DNA of 64,000 nucleotides from Curtobacterium sp. PhB115 (GTDB lineage Bacteria; Actinomycetota; Actinomycetes; Actinomycetales; Microbacteriaceae), in contig NZ_RJKR01000006.1 in NCBI RefSeq assembly GCF_003752025.1, forward strand, positions 593,466-657,465, in the 5' to 3' direction. Positions 15,774-23,589 of this stretch are shown here, piece after piece; the stretch's first letter is position 1, and every line of letters begins with the position of its first letter. Both the position numbers and the translations under genes were made by a program. A model generated the notes under the pieces. That model ran no database searches and was not told the origin of the DNA. It was given only the letters and a program-made list of their open reading frames with translations.

Positions 15774-17168
15774 GTGTCACTTCCCCCTGCCCCCGCGCTC
15801 GGGTCGACGAACGACCCCGGCCTGAAGTCCGCCATCGGCAAGGCGACGAAGCACCTGATGCCGATGCTCGTCATCCTGTACTTCGTCGCGTTCCTCGACC
15901 GCACCAACGTCGGCTTCGCGGAAGAGGCGCTCAGCGTCGACCGCGGCATCTCGGACGCGGCGTTCGCGCTCGGCGCCGGCATCTTCTTCATCGGCTACGC
16001 GATCTTCGAGATCCCGTCCAACCTGCTGCTGAAGCGCTTCGGTGCCCGGTTCTGGCTCGCCCGCATCGCGATCACGTGGGGCATCGTCGCCGCGCTCTTC
16101 GCCTTCACGACGAACGACACCATGTTCATCGTCCTGCGGTTCATCCTCGGTGTGACCGAGGCGGGGCTGTTCCCGGGCGTGATCATGTACCTGTCCGAGT
16201 GGTTCCCGAACAAGGTCCGCGTGCGGATGTTCGCGATCTTCTACCTGGCGCAGCCGTTCTCGCAGATGATCGGCGCGCCGCTGTCCGGTGGCCTGTTGAG
16301 CTTCGGCGACCAGGCGACCCCGTTCCACGGCTGGCAGGTCATGTTCGCCGGTGAGGGGATCCTCGCGGTGCTCGCCGGCATCGCCGCCCTGGTGTTCCTG
16401 ACGAACAGTCCGCAGCAGGCGAAGTGGCTCGAACCGGGCGAGAAGAAGTCGCTGACCGCGGCGATGGCCCGGGAGGACTCCGCCAGGAGCGAGGACGGCC
16501 CCGTCGGCATCTGGCGGGCGATGGCGAGCGGCCGCGTCTGGTACTTCACGATAATCTACTTCTGCCTGCAGGTCGCCGTGTACGGCACGACGTTCTACCT
16601 GCCGCAGCAGGTCTCGTCGCTGCTCGGGCAGGACGTCGGGTGGCAGGTCGGCCTGGTGTCCGCCATCCCGTGGCTCGTCGGCCTCGTCGCCTGCTACCTG
16701 GTCGGCTCGAAGGCGGACTCCGTCGGACGTCGTCGCCGCTGGGGCACCTTCTTCTACCTGACGACCGGTCTGTCGATCCTCGGGTCGGCGTGGGCGGGCG
16801 CGAACGGGCAGCCGATCCTCGGCATCGTGTTCATCACGCTGGCAGTCGCGAGCTTCCTGGCGGTCGGCCCGATCACCTGGGCGTACCCGACGGCGTTCCT
16901 GACGGGTGCCGCGGCGGCTGCGGGCATCGGCCTGATCAACTCGCTCGGCAACCTGGGCGGGTTCGTGGCACCGATCATGCGCACCGCGATCAACGAGGTG
17001 GTGCCGACCGACAGTGGTGCGTTCGGCATCGTGTCCCTCGGGGTCCTGGCCTTCGTCGCGGCGGTGATGATCTTCTGCACGAAGTTCTTCCGCAGGTCGA
17101 AGGCGGACGATCTGCTGGACACCTCGCACGTGCGCACGGCATCGACGTCGAAGGAGACGAACGCATGA
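15774..17168 (+). CDS. MFS transporter, ACS-type (organic anion/sugar acid)
   Basis: Twelve-helix secondary transporter, 464 aa. The early DRTNVGFAEEAL motif and the loop FEIPSNLLLKRFGARFW mark the anion:cation symporter group that takes up sugar acids such as tartrate, galactarate or hexuronates. The position within the catabolic operon suggests it imports the pathway substrate, favouring an acid over a neutral sugar. Start GTG 15774 follows AAGGAG at 15761; the stop overlaps the kinase ATG. Confidence 0.82.
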   Translation: MSLPPAPALGSTNDPGLKSAIGKATKHLMPMLVILYFVAFLDRTNVGFAEEALSVDRGISDAAFALGAGIFFIGYAIFEIPSNLLLKRFGARFWLARIAITWGIVAALFAFTTNDTMFIVLRFILGVTEAGLFPGVIMYLSEWFPNKVRVRMFAIFYLAQPFSQMIGAPLSGGLLSFGDQATPFHGWQVMFAGEGILAVLAGIAALVFLTNSPQQAKWLEPGEKKSLTAAMAREDSARSEDGPVGIWRAMASGRVWYFTIIYFCLQVAVYGTTFYLPQQVSSLLGQDVGWQVGLVSAIPWLVGLVACYLVGSKADSVGRRRRWGTFFYLTTGLSILGSAWAGANGQPILGIVFITLAVASFLAVGPITWAYPTAFLTGAAAAAGIGLINSLGNLGGFVAPIMRTAINEVVPTDSGAFGIVSLGVLAFVAAVMIFCTKFFRRSKADDLLDTSHVRTASTSKETNA

Positions 17169-18874
17169 CCAGACTGTTCAACGACCCCGCTGACTTCGCC
17201 GACGAGGCGACCGACGGCTTCGTCGTCGCCAACGAGCGGTGGGTGCGGAAGGTGCACGGCGGCGTCGCCCGCTCCACCACGAGCCCGGACGGGACCGTCG
17301 CCGTCGTGATCGGCGGTGGCTCCGGCCACTACCCGGCGTTCGGTGGACTCGTCGGGCCGGGGCTCGCCGCCGGCGCGGCGATGGGCAACCTGTTCGCCAG
17401 TCCGAGCGCGCAGCAGGTTGCCGGTGTCGCGCGCGCGGCCGAGCACGGCGGCGGCGTGCTGCTGAGCTACGGTAACTACGCCGGGGACGTCCTGAACTTC
17501 GACGCCGCATCGCGGACGCTCGAGGCGGACGGCATCCCGGTCCGGACGGTCCGCGTCACCGACGACGTCACCAGCGCTCCGGCGGACGACGCTGCGAAGC
17601 GTCGTGGGATCGCGGGGGACCTCTGCGTCTTCAAGGTCGCCGGTGCCGCCGCCGAGCAGGGCCGCACGCTCGACGACGTCACCGCCGTCGCGGAGCGCGC
17701 GAACGACCGGACGCGCAGCTTCGGCGTCGCGTTCTCCGGCTGCTCGCTGCCCGGGGCCGAGGAACCGTTGTTCGAGGTGCCCGAGGGCCGCATGGCGGTC
17801 GGCATGGGCATCCACGGGGAGCGCGGGATCGATGAAACCGACGTGCCCACGGCCGACGGGCTCGCCGAACTCCTCGTCTCCCGGCTGCTCGACGAACTAC
17901 CAGAGGGGGTTTCGTCCCCCGACGGTGCACGAGTCGTGCCGATCCTGAACGGCTTGGGCAGCGTCAAGTACGAAGAGCTCTTCGTCGTCTACCGCTCGGT
18001 GCAACGCCTGCTCGCCGACGCCGGGGTCGTCATCGTGGAGCCGGAGGTGGGCGAGCTCGTCACGAGCTTCGACATGGCCGGCGTCTCGCTGACGCTGTTC
18101 TGGCTCGACGACGAGCTCGAGGAACTCTGGGCAGCCCCGGCGGACACCCCCGCCTACCGCAAGGGCGGCGCGGTCCCGCAGGAGCGCATCGACCCGTCGA
18201 CCATCGCGGCGGACGCCGAAGCCGACCAGGTCGGTGCAGCCAGCGACGAGTCCCGCGCGGTCGGCGAACGGATCGCCGCCGGGTTCTCCGCCGTCCGCGC
18301 CGTCCTCGACGAGCACGCCGACGAACTCGGCCGCATCGACGCAGTGGCCGGTGACGGCGACCACGGCATCGGCATGCAGCGCGGATCGCACGCCGCCGAC
18401 GCGGCGGCAGCGGACGCCGTCACCCGTGGCGCCGGAGCGGGTTCCGTGCTGCGGATCGCGGGAGACGCCTGGTCCGACAAGGCCGGCGGCACGTCCGGTG
18501 CGATCTGGGGAGCCGCCCTGGAGGCACTGGGTCGCGTCCTCGGGGACGACTCGCGTCCGACGGGTGCCGACGTCGCGCAGGGGGTCGCTGCCGCGACCGA
18601 GGCGGTGCTCGCCTTCGGTGCGACCGTCGGGGACAAGACCATGGTCGACGCGCTCGTGCCGTTCGACGAGGTGCTCCGGGCCAGGACCGACGAGGGCGCC
18701 CCGCTCGCCCAGGCCTGGCAGGAGGCGGTCCGCGCTGCCCGTGACGCCGCCGACGCCACCGCGTCGCTCGTGCCGAAGATGGGCCGGGCGCGCACCCACG
18801 CCGAGCACGCGGTCGGCACCGCGGACCCGGGAGCGGTGTCGTTCGCCCTCATCGTGGAGACCCTCGCACCGTGA
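17165..18874 (+). CDS. DhaKL-type kinase (dihydroxyacetone/erythrulose kinase)
   Basis: ATP-dependent kinase, 569 aa, with DhaK and DhaL domains in one chain. DhaK (about 1-335) has GGGSGHYPAFGG and the substrate-binding His217 in GMGIHGERG, which forms the hemiaminal with the keto sugar. DhaL (about 360-569) has GDGDHGIGM for Mg-ATP and DKAGGTSGAIWG. Related single-chain enzymes phosphorylate dihydroxyacetone or L-/D-erythrulose. The neighbouring TPI-like isomerase makes erythrulose the better guess. Overlaps both neighbours by four bases. Confidence 0.85.
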   Translation: MTRLFNDPADFADEATDGFVVANERWVRKVHGGVARSTTSPDGTVAVVIGGGSGHYPAFGGLVGPGLAAGAAMGNLFASPSAQQVAGVARAAEHGGGVLLSYGNYAGDVLNFDAASRTLEADGIPVRTVRVTDDVTSAPADDAAKRRGIAGDLCVFKVAGAAAEQGRTLDDVTAVAERANDRTRSFGVAFSGCSLPGAEEPLFEVPEGRMAVGMGIHGERGIDETDVPTADGLAELLVSRLLDELPEGVSSPDGARVVPILNGLGSVKYEELFVVYRSVQRLLADAGVVIVEPEVGELVTSFDMAGVSLTLFWLDDELEELWAAPADTPAYRKGGAVPQERIDPSTIAADAEADQVGAASDESRAVGERIAAGFSAVRAVLDEHADELGRIDAVAGDGDHGIGMQRGSHAADAAAADAVTRGAGAGSVLRIAGDAWSDKAGGTSGAIWGAALEALGRVLGDDSRPTGADVAQGVAAATEAVLAFGATVGDKTMVDALVPFDEVLRARTDEGAPLAQAWQEAVRAARDAADATASLVPKMGRARTHAEHAVGTADPGAVSFALIVETLAP

Positions 18875-19635
18875 TCACGATCGGGGTGTCGCTGAAGATG
18901 TACTTCACGCACGCCCGGACCCTGGAGTGGGCCGGTGCCGTCGCCGACATCGCGCGGCGGCACCCCGCGGTGCGCTCGGGAGCGGCCTCGCTGTTCGTCG
19001 CGCCGACGTTCCCGGCGCTCGTGCCCGTGCGGCAGGTCCTCGCCGGGTCGGGGGTCCTCCTCGCGGCACAGGACCTGGCATGGGCGGACGAGGGCGCGTA
19101 CACCGGCGAGGTCTCGGGTGCCGAACTCCGCGAGATCGGGGTCGACCTGGTCGAGATCGGGCACGCGGAGCGCCGTTCCCTGTTCCACGAGGACGATGCG
19201 TCCGTCGCGGGGAAGGTGCACGCCGCCTTCCGCAACCGCCTGCGTCCGCTGGTCTGCGTCGGGGAGGCGACCCGCGCCTCCCGGCCGGGTGGGACGGAAG
19301 CGATCACGGAGGTGACCGCGCAGCTCGACCGAGCCGTCTCGACGGCCGTCGCCGACGGTCTCGCGGGTGCGCTCACCGTCGCCTACGAGCCGGTCTGGGC
19401 CATCGGTGCCCCCGCGCCCGCTCCGGACGACCACATCGTGGCGGTGCTCGAGGGGATCGAACGGCACCTGGAGACGCGACCCGAACTACGTGGGAGCACC
19501 GTGCTCTACGGGGGCAGTGCCGGACCGGGGCTGCTCACCCGGGGGCGTGGACGGATCGGCGGGCTGTTCCTCGGACGGTTCGCGCACGACCCCGCCGCGG
19601 TCGAGGCGATCCTCGACGAGGTCGCTGCGCGCTAG
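18871..19635 (+). CDS. Triose-phosphate-isomerase-like protein (probable tetrulose-phosphate isomerase)
   Basis: TIM barrel, 254 aa, with TPI catalytic residues: Lys9 in SLKMYF, His in EIGHAERR, Glu in AYEPVWAIG, and the phosphate-binding loop LYGGSAGPG. The canonical Asn two residues before the Lys is Ser here (S7), as expected for a divergent paralogue rather than glycolytic TpiA. In known tetrose pathways a TPI-like enzyme (LerI/EryH) interconverts L-erythrulose 1-phosphate and D-erythrulose 4-phosphate. GTG start overlaps the kinase stop. Last gene of the operon; its end overlaps the convergent response-regulator gene by four bases. Confidence 0.78.
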   Translation: MITIGVSLKMYFTHARTLEWAGAVADIARRHPAVRSGAASLFVAPTFPALVPVRQVLAGSGVLLAAQDLAWADEGAYTGEVSGAELREIGVDLVEIGHAERRSLFHEDDASVAGKVHAAFRNRLRPLVCVGEATRASRPGGTEAITEVTAQLDRAVSTAVADGLAGALTVAYEPVWAIGAPAPAPDDHIVAVLEGIERHLETRPELRGSTVLYGGSAGPGLLTRGRGRIGGLFLGRFAHDPAAVEAILDEVAAR

Positions 19636-20306
19636 GACTGGTCGCGGGTGCCCGCCAAGCCGTGGTCGTGTGCGTAGACGACCAGCTGCACGCGATCGCG
19701 GAGCGCGAGCTTGCCCAGGATGCTCGAGATCTGGGTCTTCACGGTCGACTCGGTGACGTACTCCTTCGTCGCGATCTCGGCGTTCGAGAGGCCGCGCGAC
19801 GCCCAACCGAACACGACGCGCTCCCGTTCGGTCAGCGTCTGGAACTCCGACGGCTGCGGGGCCGGCGCCCGCTCGACGTCCTCGCCGAACAGCTGCGCCA
19901 GGTCGTTCGGTGCGATCACCGAGCTGCCCTCGTGCACGGCACGCACGGCCGCGAACAGGAACGTCGGGGTGGCGTCCTTGAGCAGGAACCCGCTGGCACC
20001 CAACCGGATCGCGGTCGCCGCTGCCGGATCGAGCCCGAAGGTCGTGAGCACCACGACGCGGGGGAGCGGCCCGTCCACCGCGCCGGAGAACAGCTGCCGG
20101 ACGGTCTCGACGCCGTCCATCCCCGCCATCCGCATGTCGAGCAGCATCACGTCCGGGCGGAGTTCCGGGATCAGCGCCAGTGCTTCGGCACCGTCCGAGG
20201 CCTCGCCCACGACCTCCATGTCGTCCTGGGCGTCGAGCACCACGCGGAGCCCGGCTCGGAACAGCGCCTGGTCGTCGGTGAGCAGGATCGTGATCGGTCC
20301 GGTCAT
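19632..20306 (-). CDS. NarL/LuxR-type response regulator
   Basis: Two-component regulator, 224 aa. Receiver domain with acidic pair D11/D12 and phospho-acceptor D57 (DVMLLDMRM); the switch Thr/Lys follow in VVLTTFG and FLLKDATP. C-terminal LuxR helix-turn-helix: LTERERVVFGWASRGLSNAEIA and STVKTQISSIL (residues about 155-205). Start overlaps the histidine kinase stop by four bases. Targets are unknown. Confidence 0.9.
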   Translation of the reverse strand: MTGPITILLTDDQALFRAGLRVVLDAQDDMEVVGEASDGAEALALIPELRPDVMLLDMRMAGMDGVETVRQLFSGAVDGPLPRVVVLTTFGLDPAAATAIRLGASGFLLKDATPTFLFAAVRAVHEGSSVIAPNDLAQLFGEDVERAPAPQPSEFQTLTERERVVFGWASRGLSNAEIATKEYVTESTVKTQISSILGKLALRDRVQLVVYAHDHGLAGTRDQS

Positions 20307-21493
20307 CTGCGTGGTCCCCCTGGTGCGTCGAACGGGATGCGGGCGCGTGCGGTGAACACGTCGTCCAGGACGGCGGCGTCGAACGAGCCGCCGAGTGTGG
20401 TGAGCCGGGACTGCATGCCGTCGAGGCCGCGACCCGAACCGCCGGTCGAGCCGTCGCCGACGAGGTTCTCGACCTCGAGCACGAGATCGGCACTCCGCCA
20501 GGTCTCGTGCACCGCGACCGGACGGCCTGGCGCGCCGTGGCGGAGGGCGTTGGTGAGCATCTCCTGCAGCACCCGGCGGGCAGCCGTGCCCGAGTCGGAG
20601 CCGAGCGCCACCGGGACGCCGCGGACGGTGTGACCGACATCGACCCCGGCGTCGCGGATGCCCTGCACGATCTCGGCCAGGGTCCCCGGGTCGGTGGCAG
20701 CGGCCGAGCCGTCGATGTGGCCGAGGACCTGGCGCACCTCGAGCAGTGAGCTCCGGGCGGTGCTGGCGATGGTGGCGCTGACCTCGCGGATGCGGGCCTC
20801 GTCGTCGAGGAACGGGACCGAGTCCGCCTGCGCGATGATCACCGCGAGGGAGTGCCCGACGACGTCGTGGACGTCACGGGCGACGGCAGCGCGGATGCGT
20901 TCGGCCTCGGCCTCGTCGACCGCGCGGGTGGCGACGGCCTCGGCGCGGGTGGTCGCCGCTTCGGCCTCGGCGCGGCGGACGGACTCGCGGTTCCGGGAGC
21001 GGAAGGCCCGCACGGCGACACCGCCGGCCCACACCGCCAGGAGCGCGGTCACCGGCGCGGCCAGGGTCAGCAGCGCCTGGTCGGGCGGACCGTTGAGCAG
21101 GACCGCGAACCGGAAGCCGGTCGAGGCGAGGTAGTAGGTGGCGCTGATCCCGGCGACGAGCGCGAGGACGCCGGCGAGCAGGACCTCGGTGGTCGTGCCG
21201 ACGATCGCGACCGTGCCGATCACGACGAACATCGCGATGTCGACGAGGGAAGGGCGCTCGCCGCCGAGGGCCTGGACGAGGCCGAGCGCGACCGTGAGGA
21301 GCATCGCACCCGAAGGTGAGATCCGGCGGAGGGCGATCGCCCCGGTGGCGGCGACGACGGCGAGGAAGCTGGCGTGTTCGAGCTCGAGCTCGATCGGCGC
21401 GAGGAAGACGAGCGCTGCGACGACGGCCCAGGCCACGTCGACGGTGATCGACCGGGTGGCGAGTGGCCGGATGAACGTCTGCCGCTCCGTCAC
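20303..21493 (-). CDS. NarL-type sensor histidine kinase
   Basis: Membrane sensor kinase, about 396 aa, with six or so hydrophobic segments in the first 150 residues, a coiled-coil linker rich in Ala/Glu/Arg, the HisKA_3 phospho-site ARDVHDVVGHSLAVI and a HATPase_c end (EMLTNALRHG, SGRGLDGMQSRL). The GTG at 21493 is favoured because GATGAT lies six bases upstream; the frame stays open to a GTG at 21559, which would overlap the VanY-like gene. No defined extracellular sensor domain is seen, so the signal is probably membrane-related. Confidence 0.85.
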   Translation of the reverse strand: MTERQTFIRPLATRSITVDVAWAVVAALVFLAPIELELEHASFLAVVAATGAIALRRISPSGAMLLTVALGLVQALGGERPSLVDIAMFVVIGTVAIVGTTTEVLLAGVLALVAGISATYYLASTGFRFAVLLNGPPDQALLTLAAPVTALLAVWAGGVAVRAFRSRNRESVRRAEAEAATTRAEAVATRAVDEAEAERIRAAVARDVHDVVGHSLAVIIAQADSVPFLDDEARIREVSATIASTARSSLLEVRQVLGHIDGSAAATDPGTLAEIVQGIRDAGVDVGHTVRGVPVALGSDSGTAARRVLQEMLTNALRHGAPGRPVAVHETWRSADLVLEVENLVGDGSTGGSGRGLDGMQSRLTTLGGSFDAAVLDDVFTARARIPFDAPGGPRR

Positions 21494-21499
21494 GGCTCG

Positions 21500-21505
21500 A
21501 TCATC
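21500..21505 (-). promoter_or_regulatory. -10 box (GATGAT) deciding the kinase start
   Basis: Minus-strand GATGAT six bases before GTG 21493. Confidence 0.4.
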
Positions 21506-21548
21506 GCACGGGTCATCCGGCGCTGCCGGGGCCGTCGGTGATGCCGGG

Positions 21549-22157
21549 TCATCCGGCACTGCCGTCGACGAGCATCTCGGGGCAGGTGCCGCCGGGGGTG
21601 GTGGCGCGTTCGTAGTGCCACGCCTCGTTCTCGTACGTCTGGCACAGGCCGAAGTCGCTGCCGTGTTCGCTCATCCAGTCCATTGCGTCCCACGACCCGA
21701 TGTCGACGGCCTCGCCCCGCACGTGCGACGACCGCTCGGGGGTGTTCACCCACCGCCGTGCCTGCGCGAGCGAACCACGTTCCCGGACGGCCTCGTCCAG
21801 GAGCGCCCGCTGGTAACCCTTCGTCCGCCAACCGGAGTTCACCCGCACCTCGACACCGGAGTCAGCCGCAGCTGCGGTGGCGTCGGCGAGTGCGCGACGC
21901 AGATCGGGGTCGAGGTTCGCGACAGCTGCGCGGTCCCCGAGCGAACCCACGGGAGCGCTCCGCGGGATCCAGCCGTCCCCCTCGCTGATCCGGTGGCCGC
22001 CGACATCGGTGTGCGCCCCCGTGATGACGGTGGTGCTCGCGCGACCGAGCGCGCTGGACGTGCCGTTCGCCGCGGGGACGACTGCACAGCCCGCGGCGAC
22101 GACCGCGGTGGCGCAGATCAGGAGTGTGCCGGCCAGCCAGAGCAGTGGTTTCTTCAT
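21549..22157 (-). CDS. M15 (VanY-like) D-alanyl-D-alanine carboxypeptidase lipoprotein
   Basis: Cell-wall peptidase, 202 aa. Lipoprotein signal peptide with lipobox VAAGC at about residue 20-24. The zinc-peptidase motifs are SGWRTKGYQ, SSHVRGEAVDIG and AWHYE, the M15B pattern that trims D-Ala from peptidoglycan stem peptides. It lies just upstream of the two-component genes on the same strand, which may link cell-wall state to that system. CATGCT six bases before the ATG fits a leaderless start. Confidence 0.83.
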   Translation of the reverse strand: MKKPLLWLAGTLLICATAVVAAGCAVVPAANGTSSALGRASTTVITGAHTDVGGHRISEGDGWIPRSAPVGSLGDRAAVANLDPDLRRALADATAAAADSGVEVRVNSGWRTKGYQRALLDEAVRERGSLAQARRWVNTPERSSHVRGEAVDIGSWDAMDWMSEHGSDFGLCQTYENEAWHYERATTPGGTCPEMLVDGSAG

Positions 22158-22237
22158 GTGACCAGCATGTGGAATACGCCGCCGAACGGCATCGGGCGGC
22201 AGACCGAAGCGCTTCGTCCTGCCGGGTGAAGCCGGGG

Positions 22238-22924
22238 TCAGACGACGACGGACCCCAGCACACGGTGCGCGATCGAGATCGACTCGCCGGACACCGCCGA
22301 CAGCGGGGACGACAGGAACGCGATCAGGTCGGCGATCTGCTGCGGGGTCGAGTCCCCGCCGGAGCCGCGCTGGACGTCGGCGGACGGAGTGTCCGTCACC
22401 GTGCCCGGGTTCACGACGTTCACCGTGACCCCGGTCCCCGCGGCGTCGTCGGCGAGGTTCTTCGCGATGACGCTCACCGCCGTGTTCCGGAGCGAGGCCG
22501 TGATGTTGCCCGTGAAGTAGGCGTTCTGCCCGCTCACGACCACCACGCGGCCGAAGCCCGCCGCGCGTTGCACGGGGAGGACGGCGTTCGCGACCCGGAG
22601 GAACCCGAGGGCCTTGCCGTCGATCGCGTCGAGGATCTGCGTCGGGTCGGACTTCTTCGCCGGGTCGAGCGTGCCGGCGCTCGGGGCGGCGGTCACGACG
22701 AGCGCGTCGATCCGTCCGTGGCGCTCGATGACCTGCGCGACGCCGGCGTCCACGGACTCCTGCGAGGACGTGTCGATGGACACGCTGCCGTCGGTGTCGT
22801 CGGCGCTGCGGGACGCGACGACGACGGTTGCTCCCTCGGCCCGGAGTCGATCGGCGACGGCTGCACCGATGTACCCCTTCCCTCCGACGACGAGCGCGAC
22901 ACGGTTGTTCAGTTCGAGGTCCAC
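22238..22924 (-). CDS. SDR-like protein lacking the Tyr/Lys catalytic pair
   Basis: Rossmann protein, 228 aa, of SDR plan (VALVVGGKGYIGAAVADRL, LVVTAAPSAG, NVVNPGTVTDTP). After the Ser region VVVSGQNAY the residues at the usual Tyr and Lys places (13 and 17 positions on) read Ser and Thr, so the normal catalytic dyad is absent. It may bind nucleotide or act as a non-catalytic or altered oxidoreductase. A minus-strand -10 box gives it its own promoter despite lying 17 bases after the IclR gene. Confidence 0.72.
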   Translation of the reverse strand: MDLELNNRVALVVGGKGYIGAAVADRLRAEGATVVVASRSADDTDGSVSIDTSSQESVDAGVAQVIERHGRIDALVVTAAPSAGTLDPAKKSDPTQILDAIDGKALGFLRVANAVLPVQRAAGFGRVVVVSGQNAYFTGNITASLRNTAVSVIAKNLADDAAGTGVTVNVVNPGTVTDTPSADVQRGSGGDSTPQQIADLIAFLSSPLSAVSGESISIAHRVLGSVVV

Positions 22925-22930
22925 ACCGCC

Positions 22931-22936
22931 ACGCTA
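22931..22936 (-). promoter_or_regulatory. -10 box (TAGCGT), leaderless
   Basis: Minus-strand TAGCGT six bases before the GTG at 22924, inside the 17-base gap after the IclR stop. Confidence 0.5.
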
Positions 22937-22941
22937 GGCGC

Positions 22942-23589
22942 TCAACCGAGCAGCGGTTCCAGCCGGGCGACGGCGGCCCGCAGGTGCCCGAGCGCGTCGC
23001 CCGGCGACTCCACCCGAGTGGCCGGCGCCGACAGGGTCAGCCCGGCGACGAGTTCCCCGCGCTCGCCGAGGACGGGCAGCGCCAGGCACCCGAACCCGCG
23101 GGCGAACGCCCCGACCTGCAGTGCGGAGGCACCACCGGTCGCGTGCAGCCGGCCCATCGCGCTCGACCCGGGTGCTGCTCGGAGCGCCGCTTCGTCGAGC
23201 AGTGGGAAGTCCGGGTCGACGTCGATGTCACGCAGGCCGTCGGCGTCGTACCGGGCCAGGTGCACCCCGGCCCGCACGGCGGACCGCACCTCGGCGAGCA
23301 CGGAGCGCACGGCACGGGGGAGCGGCGTGAGCGACGGTGCGGTCCCGACGCCGGCGAGCTCCGCGACCTTGTGGCCGAGCGCGAACCCGCGCAGGTCGGG
23401 CAGGCGAACGAGGTACTCGTCCTCGACCAGCAGGGTGATCAGCCGGTACGTCGTTGCCCTGGGCATCCCGAGGGCGTCGGAGATCTGCTGGGCGGTGACA
23501 CCCGGGCCCGCGTGCGCGGCGGCCTCCAGCACCGCGAGGGCGTTCTGGATCGCCTTCGGCTGCCGTGCGCGGAGTCCGGGTTCGCTCAC
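22942..23589 (-). CDS. IclR-family transcriptional regulator
   Basis: Repressor or activator of catabolic genes, 215 aa. N-terminal winged helix: AIQNALAVLEAAAHAGPG then QQISDALGMPRATTYRLITLL (residues about 12-55). The C-terminal effector domain is present but short. GTG start overlaps the APC permease stop (GTGA), so it is made with that permease. Probable target is the divergent permease promoter region at 25104-25295, which carries a long dyad. Confidence 0.85.
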   Translation of the reverse strand: MSEPGLRARQPKAIQNALAVLEAAAHAGPGVTAQQISDALGMPRATTYRLITLLVEDEYLVRLPDLRGFALGHKVAELAGVGTAPSLTPLPRAVRSVLAEVRSAVRAGVHLARYDADGLRDIDVDPDFPLLDEAALRAAPGSSAMGRLHATGGASALQVGAFARGFGCLALPVLGERGELVAGLTLSAPATRVESPGDALGHLRAAVARLEPLLG

